A program made the position numbers and the translations under genes. DNA of 12,600 nucleotides from Lobulomyces angularis. Lineage: Eukaryota; Chytridiomycota; Chytridiomycetes; Lobulomycetales; Lobulomycetaceae. The stretch is taken from NCBI GenBank assembly GCA_027604685.1, contig JADHYX010000535.1, forward strand, positions 1 through 12,600, written 5' to 3'. Positions within the stretch are counted from its first letter, which is position 1. Each line of letters opens with the position of its first letter. The notes beneath the pieces were generated by a model. The model worked only from the letters and a program-made list of their open reading frames with translations, did no database searches and had not been told where the DNA came from. This document shows, piece by piece, positions 1 through 6,641 of this stretch.

Positions 1-109
1 AAATGTAATTGTAATAGGCATCTTAGCTTTCTATAAATATTCAATTATATTTGCTGTTTAACTTGAATTAAATAAAACAAAAATTAACAGTAATACCATT
101 TAAATAATT

Positions 110-307
110 ATGATCTTCAATCAACAAACTCTAGCTACAACTACAATGGCCAAAAAGTTCTCTAAGGACTTGAATAAAGAAGTAAGCACTACAATGCAGC
201 ATAATCACGCAGTTCCTTCAACTTATAATGAAAAACAATCTTCATTTGAAAAAAAAGATATGATTACGCAAACTTTACAAAATGAAAGTCCAATAAAAGA
301 ATTTTAA
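110..307 (+). CDS. Small unknown protein, 65 aa (paralogue of 5989-6231)
   Basis: I do not recognise this protein. It is 65 aa, hydrophilic, rich in Lys, Thr, Gln and Asn, with no signal peptide, membrane segment or cysteine, so it is probably cytosolic or nuclear. The ATG at 110 opens an uninterrupted frame to TAA at 305-307; a second Met (MAKKFSK) begins at 146. The case for a real gene is its resemblance to the separate ORF at 5989-6231. By eye, both share QT(L/I)A, then K-x-FSK, KEV with a Thr soon after, (V/L)P-x-YN, and TL further on, in the same order and with similar spacing. The DNA of the two copies is much more diverged than a recent duplication, which suggests constraint on the protein. 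An AATAAA lies at 314-319. The function is unknown; the alternative is a chance ORF. Confidence 0.5.
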   Translation: MIFNQQTLATTTMAKKFSKDLNKEVSTTMQHNHAVPSTYNEKQSSFEKKDMITQTLQNESPIKEF

Positions 308-805
308 CGTTCCAATAAAATTTGCACAAAGCTTACTGTAACTGTTTGCTTCATTCAAATATTCACTTGTTTGAGACAACTTTTTTTTTATTTTTTATTT
401 TATATAGCATTTTTATTTTAATTTATAAATACTTTCATTTCTATTTTATAGATAATTTATTTTTTTATTTTTATTTTGTAAATAGACAATCATAAAATCA
501 TAAGTTATTTTAAAAATATTTATTATCATCTATGGTCTCCATTCTTTCAAATGCATATCAACTGCAGCAGCTATATCTTGCTTTTCTTAATTTTATTTTA
601 TGTTTTCAGTTCCAGTTGTTAACTATTTTACAACCTTTGTAACATTTTTGGATCTTATCAAAATTCAATTCATATTAAAGTATTCAAGTATAAAAGTTAT
701 AATTTTATTTTATAAATACGGTAAATATTTTACAAAAAAGTTCTGGCAACATAATATCAAAATTATATGTTTTGTTTTATTAAAAATTAGGATGAAGCTC
801 GTTAA
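308..805. other. Intergenic, no gene seen
   Basis: This is AT-rich sequence with many T and A runs. It holds a 69-codon open stretch at 600-809 with no recognisable motif and biased low-complexity content (Ile, Phe, Lys), which I regard as chance. I see nothing else except a 17-nt word at 347-363 that recurs at 3241-3257. Confidence 0.6.
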
Positions 806-1132
806 ATAAATAAAAAATCGGAACTCAAATTGTGTTATGTTAGAGATGTGGATTTAAAACTTATCATTCAAAAAGAATTTGCTGGGTTACAAAAAATTGC
901 AATTTTGAAAATATCTCGATGCAGTTATTTTAGTAATTCGTATTCTTTGTATTTTTACCTGAAAATTATTCATTCAACAAGATATTTGGTAAGATACAAG
1001 AAATTATCTGGTACAATAATAAAATTTAAATCTTTGATCTTAACTTTTTTGAAAATTTTTAATTTATGGGTTTTCAGACTATTAAAGCAAATTGAGACAC
1101 ATTACTTTATTCAATTATTTATATCTCTGTAG
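806..1132 (+). pseudogene. Possible LINE-type reverse-transcriptase tail, decayed
   Basis: An open frame runs from just after an in-frame stop at 803-805 to TAG at 1130-1132, about 108 codons, with no convincing start codon. Its middle reads LQKIAILKIS and is followed by a Tyr/Ser stretch, a Leu and LKII. Known LINE polyproteins carry, after the reverse transcriptase, a segment of the type LQ(R/K)-x-A(L/I)(R/L)-I-x-x-x-Y, then a leucine-rich helix, and this piece resembles that segment. No RT catalytic motif (YADD-like) is visible upstream, so at most this is a 5'-truncated relic of the C-terminal part. The rest of the frame is Leu/Ile/Phe/Lys-rich and compositionally uninformative. A chance ORF in AT-rich DNA remains a real alternative. 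Confidence 0.3.
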
Positions 1133-1536
1133 CTTCAATATTTTCAAAAACACATTAAAATAATGAAGTTCAATATAACGCCTTAAATTATTTCTAATTT
1201 TTTGCACTTTTTGCAACAATTAATGATTTTTTTTTAATTATTTTTTTTTTTTTAGTAATGCCAAGTGTGATAAACTTCTATCTTTAAGTAAAATTTTTTA
1301 ATTGGCTTTTACTGATTAATCTTTCGTTATTTTATTTAGTAATGCTTCCCTTTTATATCGAATTATTTAAAATACACACTTTTCTCTGTTATTTTTTTTT
1401 TATCTTTCCAATAAAATGATGTTAAAAAGAAACGGTTATAAAATAAAATTACTAAATAAAAACAAGTATGATCTATATTATGGGTTAACGGTAAAGGTCA
1501 ACGAAATAAAAATTTTTCAAAAAAAACCCAAAATTT
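1133..1536. other. Intergenic / 3' flank of the minus-strand 7TM gene
   Basis: AT-rich sequence with T runs near 1228-1253 and 1390-1400. It lies downstream of the stop codon (1537-1539, minus strand) of the seven-helix protein gene and so must hold its 3' UTR. No ORF, RNA gene or repeat was seen. Confidence 0.55.
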
Positions 1537-2726
1537 TTAATGTGAGCTAACTTTGGATAATTTTTCGGTATTTCCAGAATTTTTGGAATTATTAAGGCTT
1601 GAATGTTTCTTTTTTACAAACTAGTAATTCAAAAATATTTTTAAATTTAGGAATAATAATTACAAATATAACAAATTAAGCATTACCTTTACAATATTTT
1701 CTTGCAGAAGAACTAAACCCAAACTTTAAAAAATCAAAAGTTAAATATTATACTTTAATAATTTACCTTGAAACGATGATCATAAGTTGAAGAAAGAAAT
1801 ATGATACCAAGGGATCTGGAAATGGGCGAATAACACCTACTAATCCGATCGTACTAACAACGATTTCTATTAAAAAGTTTCTAATTAAAACAATAATTAT
1901 ATACAATCTTTTTCTCACCTAATGCTAATACCATACAGGATAATAGAAACAATTGTCTAAAGTTAGGATCTTTTAAGCGTTGTAATATATTAGCTAGAAC
2001 ATATGAAGTTTTAAAAAATAAATAAAAAAAAGAAGTTTTTTTGATAACCATTTGCATCTCCAATCGCCAAAATCATATCTATGAATTGTACTGCATTGAT
2101 TAGACCACAAACTAAGGCTGCAGTTGCGCTCGCTGTAATAAAGTTTCTTGTAAATTCGTTGATCATAGCTTCGTTGATATTAAGAACTGCTCCTTCTAAT
2201 ACAGCAGCAGCAATTAATATAACCCAGGATAATCGACCAGTGATTGTCAATGCTTTTCTGCGAGTCTCATTTACTAGTGTTTTCGTTAGGAGTATATAAA
2301 ACTGTGTCATTAATTCCCTAGATTTTATAAAATTTGTGTAAATAAAAAGTTTGTAATATTTAAATTTAAATACGTATGCATTGCTCTTTATTGAAAATGT
2401 TCAGAAAACAGTTAGTGTCACTAAATTAGATTATCACGAAAAAAAAAATATTACCTTCCAATCCCATTGAATATGATGCCTATTGTCTGATTGTATACCC
2501 TAAAGTCTTCAAATAATCCATCTAACGAAGCTAAAGCTGATGTAGACACGATATAAGCAGATAGACTAAGTAAGTTGATGTAAGTTAACTTGGTGTAATT
2601 AAACTTTGTTAAAACGAAAACCATTAATGTAAGGCATGTTCCTAATATAATTCCATATCCTACGCCAATTGTTATATGCAACCTTGTTTTCATCCACGGA
2701 GGTGGTAATTCCATTTCATCTGGCAT
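1537..2726 (-). CDS. Seven-transmembrane protein, 278 aa, six exons
   Basis: The proposed exons (minus strand) are 2726-2455, 2317-2049, 1993-1919, 1866-1767, 1723-1687 and 1620-1537. All phases agree and the total is 837 nt including TAA. The ATG at 2726 follows a T-rich 5' flank. Seven hydrophobic helices fall at about residues 18-40, 47-68, 82-105, 118-136, 150-175, 193-218 and 224-246. A short acidic N-terminus (MPDEMELPPPWM) precedes them, and a Lys/Ser/Asn-rich tail from about 251 follows. That is the plan of a 7TM receptor or transporter-like protein, with the tail probably cytosolic. Conserved-looking loop pieces are LKDPNFRQLF before helix 6 and RPFPDP before helix 7. I see no retinal lysine, DRY or NPxxY motif, so I do not assign a class. 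Donors are GTAATA, GTTATC, GTGAGA, GTAAAT and GTAATG; the intron at 1766-1724 ends in AAG. The second donor (GTTATC) is the weakest boundary. Confidence 0.75.
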
Positions 2727-2857
2727 GTTTGTGTGAAAAAATTAATTTACCAGAAATTTTCCAAACTTAAAAATACAATTTTTCAAAAGGAAATGAAAAT
2801 GAACTTTTATAGCATAATTGGTGAAACAGATGCTGACCACTTTCGTTAAATATTATT

Positions 2858-3129
2858 TTGACAACAAAACTACCCAATCATAAATTGGAAATTCTAAAAA
2901 TAGAAATCACTAAAAGAAAAAAAGGCGAATTTTTTGTTATTGATGTAACGTTTGTTAATTACATTTATTATTTGGTAGAAAAAACTAACTGGAACAACAG
3001 TGTAAAATTTCCAAAATTCTTCAAAAAACTATTGGATTAAAAAATTGCAATTTTGAACTCTGCTTCCAAAACATATATTAACCATCGAATTAAGCATCAA
3101 GTAATGCTTAAAGGTACAGCATTATATGA
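2858..3129 (+). pseudogene. Interrupted reading frame, possible mobile-element relic
   Basis: One frame runs from 2858 through a TAA at 3038-3040 and on in the same frame to TAA at 3127-3129, about 90 codons with a single stop inside. The first part is Lys/Ile-rich with FFVIDVTFVNYIYYLV. The part after the stop contains a Tyr-Ile-Asn-His-Arg run, a His and then ALYEIIK. That is loosely like the end of retroelement integrase cores (N-x-x-x-H followed by P-Y-E). The resemblance is weak: the proline is absent and no DDE triad is seen. It may simply be noncoding DNA. There is no start codon in a convincing context, and no splice pair neatly removes the stop. Confidence 0.2.
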
Positions 3130-3288
3130 GATTATAAAAATTGAATAACTTTGAATAAATTCAAAAAAAAAATATTTTTTTTTCCTGAGATTCCAAATTC
3201 GCCGCAAGCCACCATTGCGTCTGATATAGTATACAAAAAATGCTTCATTCAAATATTTGTAATATATTGAATTTTACAATACATTTTA

Positions 3289-3318
3289 ATCCCGCAGGAA
3301 TTTCTAGTTATGCGGGAT
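3289..3318. repeat. GC-rich inverted repeat (8-bp stem, 14-nt loop)
   Basis: ATCCCGCA (3289-3296) and TGCGGGAT (3311-3318) are perfect reverse complements separated by 14 nt. Five of the eight pairs are G-C, which stands out against very AT-rich surroundings. A similar but imperfect word, TAGTTATAGCAGGAT, follows at about 3354-3368, resembling TAGTTATGCGGGAT at 3305-3318. It could be an RNA hairpin, a protein-binding palindrome between the divergent genes or a mobile-element relic. Confidence 0.45.
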
Positions 3319-3693
3319 ACAAAGTAGATATTAATGTTGCCCTTTAAAGTTTTTAGTTATAGCAGGATTTCAATTTTTCGGTAAAAGCATTTTGAATGAA
3401 TCTAATGCTGTCTTGCAAATCCATGTTGGCACAAATAAGCAGTTCATGGATAGACAAACCGAAAACTGCAAATACAAATCAAACTTCAATACATAAATGT
3501 ATAGAATCTTTTGTACAGCGAAAGTTGACTCTGTAAATTCAAACTTTTAAATGCAAATTGCGGATTTATACCTTGTTAAAGTGTATCAAACTTAAAAAAA
3601 TTATCTTCTTTTGAATTTTTTTTTGGTGTCACCAAGCTTCAGCAAAAATTTTGTTAAGGGGTAATATAAAAAAATGTGCTTGATTTATTTAAA

Positions 3694-3715
3694 TTTTTTT
3701 TTTTTTTTTTTTTTT
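3694..3715 (+). promoter_or_regulatory. 22-T tract upstream of the surface-protein gene
   Basis: An uninterrupted run of 22 T, followed by more T-rich sequence, ends about 60 nt before the ATG at 3778. Poly(dA:dT) tracts commonly mark nucleosome-depleted core promoters in fungi. A similar T-rich tract precedes the gene at 6642. Assigning it a promoter role is inference. Confidence 0.35.
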
Positions 3716-3777
3716 ATTTCCTTTACTTTTATTTTTTTTACTTACTATAATTTCAAATACATTTTATATTTGGAGTA

Positions 3778-5273
3778 ATGGAAACTCAATTATTCTATTT
3801 GACTGCAATCTTTTATTTCATCAGTTGTGTAATAACTCAGTCATGCAGTGATTGTAATGGTAGTTTTTCTTGTGTATTGAGAATTTCTAATATAAATGAC
3901 TATCGAAACTGCATTTGTGGAAATGTTGGAACAGCTGAAATTTGTGCAACAAATCCTAGCTTCAATACAGATCTACATACATGTGCTATGGTTAGTAACT
4001 CTCCTACCAACATTCTTTGGGGTCTTCAACACAGTGGTAGTATGAGCTTATCTTGTTCTACAGGAGAATTAAGTTGGCATCAACAACAAAGGCTCCCCAG
4101 TTGGAGAGACGAACCTTCCTCTCCTTCACCTCCTGTTAACAACCCTCCCGTTAACAACCCTCCTGTTAACAACCCTCCTTCCAACCCACCTGCTAACAAC
4201 CCACCTGCTAATAATCCACCATCCAACAACAACCCCCCTGCTAATAATCCACCATCTAACAACAACACCCCTGCTAATAATCCACCAACCAACAACAACA
4301 CACCTGCTAATAATCCACCATCCAACAACAACTCGCCTAGAAATAATCCACCAGCCAACAACAACTCGCCTGCTAATAATCCACCATCCAACAACAACCT
4401 ACCTGCTAATAATCCACCATCCAACAATAACTCGCCTGCGAATAATCCACCATCCAACAATTCCATTAAACCTGCAAAAACAAACTCAGTCACCTCTACT
4501 AATCAAGTGAACACTTCAAATAATAACTCAGGTAAATAGAAGAATTACAAAAAAAAAGAACTATAAAATATATTTAGAAAAATGTTAATTAATGTAAAAA
4601 TTTAGATAGTTCGGATACATCAACTGTTCTTGCTAATAATCCTGGCCAACCAACCTCCACCTTAGCAGCACAGGATGGTATTGTATCGAATACTCCTCCA
4701 TCGGGTAATGGCCCAACTATTGGTTTAATATTTGGAATTGTTTTCGGAGTAGTTGCCTTTTTCATACTAATAATATTTTGTATAAAGAGAAATAATGGAA
4801 AGTACTCGAAAAGTTACAACACTCCGTACGAAAACAATGCCACATATCAGTATAGTAATAACCAGAATTATAATTATGGGAACAATGATTATGTTAACGC
4901 AACCAACAACCCACATTATAACAATGGCTTGAATCATGGAAATTATGACCATTCAGTTAATGAAAGTCAAACTTATGGAAACGGTGGTTATGTAACTCCA
5001 CCTACTGCTAGCTATTCCAATAATAGTGCTCCTTATTCACCAGCAACACCTCAAAGCCCGGCAATGACTTATCAAAATACCTACAGAAACAGTTCATCGT
5101 CAGGGATCTATTCAAGAAATAGTGTGTTATCTTCAATTCCAAATTCAGTTCCTCCATACTCTTCTCATGTGCCGTTGAATCCTGATTCTGATGTTAAATC
5201 CAGCTCTGGAAGAATTAATGCGTTTGATATGGATGATGAGGCATTAAAAAGAAATTCCACTTTCCATAATTAA
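3778..5273 (+). CDS. Single-pass surface protein with 8-Cys head and Asn/Pro repeat stalk, 473 aa
   Basis: Two exons, 3778-4531 and 4606-5273, are joined across a phase-1 intron (GTAAAT...TTTAG, 74 nt); the total is 1422 nt with TAA. The domains in order are: a signal peptide (about 1-21, hydrophobic, probable cut near ITQ/SC); a compact head with eight cysteines (23, 26, 32, 45, 47, 56, 69, 93) and an NGS glycosylation site at 27; a stalk of Pro/Asn/Ser repeats (about 112-229); a Ser/Thr/Asn linker; one membrane helix (about 289-311) followed by Lys-Arg; and a cytosolic tail of about 160 aa, first Asn/Tyr-rich, then Ser/Pro-rich, ending acidic. This is a type I topology like fungal wall-stress sensors or adhesins (head, rigid stalk, TM, phosphorylatable tail), but I recognise no named head domain. 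The PPVNN and 11-aa repeats probably give an extended, length-variable spacer. Its role as a sensor or adhesin is inferred. Confidence 0.8.
4129..4173 (+). repeat. Three 15-bp tandem units (PPVNN)
   Basis: Three consecutive near-identical 15-nt units encode Pro-Pro-Val-Asn-Asn at residues 118-132 of the surface protein. Copies differ only at a few third positions. They form the membrane-distal start of the stalk and blend through PPSN and PPANN into the 33-bp array that follows. Confidence 0.85.
4201..4464 (+). repeat. Coding minisatellite, eight 33-bp units
   Basis: Eight units of exactly 33 nt encode an 11-residue motif, (P/T/S/L)PANNPPSNNN, with single-residue variants (PR for PA, PT or PA for PS, and a final NNS). 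They span residues 142-229. The period is a multiple of three, so gain or loss of units keeps the frame. Units 4-8 share changes (such as TCG CCT starts), which suggests recent expansion from the right-hand side. GC content is far above the neighbouring DNA because of the proline codons. Confidence 0.9.
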
Positions 5274-5664
5274 AAGTAAACAAAGTTTTATACCTTTATT
5301 TTAGTTTTCATTGCATTTTTATGTTATTAATGTCCCAATTATTAGATAGTAAAAAATAGAGAAACCCTTAGAATAACAACAAAAATTAATTAAATTTGGT
5401 TTATTCTAATATTATTTTTTTTTTTGTTTACACCTTTATTGGGTAAGAAAATTTAAAATAAATTGATCAAATATTTTATTTTTCATTGATTTTTTCAAAA
5501 CAAAGAATATCTTGTATACAAAAAAACTGAGTAATATTTAATGTTCCCAGAAGCTACAAACAGATTTTGTACCGGTATGCACCTATTTCCACATATTTGC
5601 AATACACTTTTTGAATTTATTTTGTACATAGAAGTCGAAATTTTGGTGAGGGGAGTATTGTGGA
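5274..5664. other. 3' flank of the surface-protein gene
   Basis: AT-rich sequence with no ORF of note. An AATAAA at 5457-5462 could be a poly(A) signal for the gene ending at 5273, but such hexamers are common by chance here. A 13-nt T run lies near 5413-5425. Confidence 0.45.
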
Positions 5665-5897
5665 GAATATACACTTCTAATAGCAGTTACTTTTCATTAT
5701 AATTTAATGATTATTGCATTCGCTTTAAAATATTATAAGAATGCTTCTTTAACTGTGCAAAATTTTTCAACATAATTGATTACTTATGTGTTGTAGCTTG
5801 TCTAAATTGTTGTATTTCCGTTCTTAATTTTTATTTTTTAGAATTGAGTGCAGTGTTATGTCGGAGTTTGACCATCCGAACCAGTATACTTGGCTAA
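5665..5897 (-). repeat. Dispersed repeat copy A (diverged; gag-like on the minus strand)
   Basis: This segment aligns end to end, with small gaps, with 11889-12100. Shared landmarks include TTACTTTTCAT, TATTGCATT, TGCAAAATTTT, CTTGTCTAA, TTGTTGTATTTCC and CCGAAC-AGTATA. The minus-strand reading of both copies gives EIQQ-(F/V)-RQ. Copy A has an in-frame stop and a one-base shift relative to copy B, so it is not a working gene. The motif resembles the Arg-Gln...Tyr-x-x-x-Phe pattern in retrotransposon gag proteins, but this is tentative. It ends 91 bp before the small gene at 5989. Confidence 0.6.
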
Positions 5898-5988
5898 ACC
5901 TTAAAAATGTCAAGTTCAGTACATATAAAGGCAACAATTTATAGTGTTTGAAGTGTAGTTGATAACCAAACATTTGCATCAAAGAAAA

Positions 5989-6231
5989 ATGAATAATATT
6001 TTGAAATATAGCGATCAAACTATTGCCGTCAAAGGTGCTATCAAGAACTTTTCAAAAAAAGAGAATTCAAAAGAGGTTGCAGAAACAGCCTTCTGCCAAG
6101 ATGCTTATTTACCAAACTACAATGATTCACTCCCACTGCTAGACAATACTGCTACAGATACTCTTAACAAAAAATCTGTTTTTCCAAAGAGTCTTCATGT
6201 TTCAATAAAAGTTGGTCAGAACCTACTATGA
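5989..6231 (+). CDS. Small unknown protein, 80 aa (paralogue of 110-307)
   Basis: I do not recognise this protein. The frame is open from 5959, but I prefer the ATG at 5989, which sits after CAAAGAAAA and begins the part that resembles the other copy; starting at 5959 would add ten residues (90 aa). Like the 65-aa protein at 110-307 it is hydrophilic and has no signal peptide or membrane helix. The shared order is QTIA, IKNFSK, KEV plus a nearby Thr, LPNYND and TLNKKS. It has one Cys and an extra C-terminal segment (about 15 residues) not present in the shorter paralogue. It stands alone, 91 bp downstream of repeat copy A and about 410 bp upstream of the TEX10-like gene, with no visible intron. 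Function unknown. Confidence 0.55.
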   Translation: MNNILKYSDQTIAVKGAIKNFSKKENSKEVAETAFCQDAYLPNYNDSLPLLDNTATDTLNKKSVFPKSLHVSIKVGQNLL

Positions 6232-6641
6232 TCAAATAATAACTGAAATTAAATTCTATAAATATCATTTTTTTTTTTTTGCTCTAATTTTTTACTGCTT
6301 GTTTTAATAGCAACTGTATTTATTTACCTTTATAATTTTACTATTTAACTATTCAATACAATTTATATATCTTTATTTTAACATATATGTTTAAGTAAAT
6401 TTGCAAAACTTTATATAAACTACGCATAACTACACTTTGCAGGATTTTTTACAAACAATTTCCAAAAATAATTAAATAAAATATAGTTGAATAAGTAAGG
6501 TCATTAAGAACATATATCTTATTCTCTTATCTCTTAAGTTTTATTCTAATTTTGCTTTTATTCATCTTTGTTATAAAATCACCAAGACAATTTTTTCTTC
6601 ATTTTTTTTTTTTATTTTTTTTTATTTTGTGAAGTTGGATA
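6232..6641. other. Intergenic, 5' region of the TEX10-like gene
   Basis: AT-rich sequence with no ORF. The last 40 nt (6602-6629) form a T-dominated tract broken by single A bases, ending 12 nt before the ATG at 6642. This parallels the 22-T run before 3778 and is probably part of the core promoter or 5' UTR. Confidence 0.45.

Larger units (their letters stand above)
2727..3777. other. Long gap between divergent genes
   Basis: This gap separates the starts of the minus-strand 7TM gene and the plus-strand surface-protein gene, so it should hold both promoters. It contains a broken reading frame (2858-3129), an 8-bp GC-rich inverted repeat (3289-3318) and a 22-T run just before the plus-strand gene, each listed separately. 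Short GC-richer patches at 3190-3230 and 3290-3460 have no intact ORF. I see no complete gene. Confidence 0.6.

Noticed and set aside
600..809. Plus-strand ORF of 69 codons
   Set aside because: Biased Ile/Phe/Lys/Tyr content typical of AT-rich noncoding DNA; no motif, no splice partner.
2081..2299. Plus-strand ORF of 72 codons
   Set aside because: It is antisense to exon 2 of the seven-helix protein, which has coherent splicing and helices.
3349..3468. Minus-strand short frame (MDLQDSIRFIQNAF) preceded by a CAG acceptor-like site
   Set aside because: About 35 codons with no donor partner or homologue; cannot be told from chance.
4080..4493. Minus-strand Leu/Gly-rich ORF of 137 codons
   Set aside because: It is the antisense shadow of the Pro/Asn repeat array in the surface-protein gene; its repeats simply mirror the minisatellite.
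4767..4952. Minus-strand hydrophobic ORF
   Set aside because: Antisense to the membrane helix and Asn/Tyr tail of the surface protein.
5824..6018. Minus-strand ORF of 64 codons
   Set aside because: Overlaps repeat copy A and the small gene; its frame is not the one conserved between the two repeat copies.
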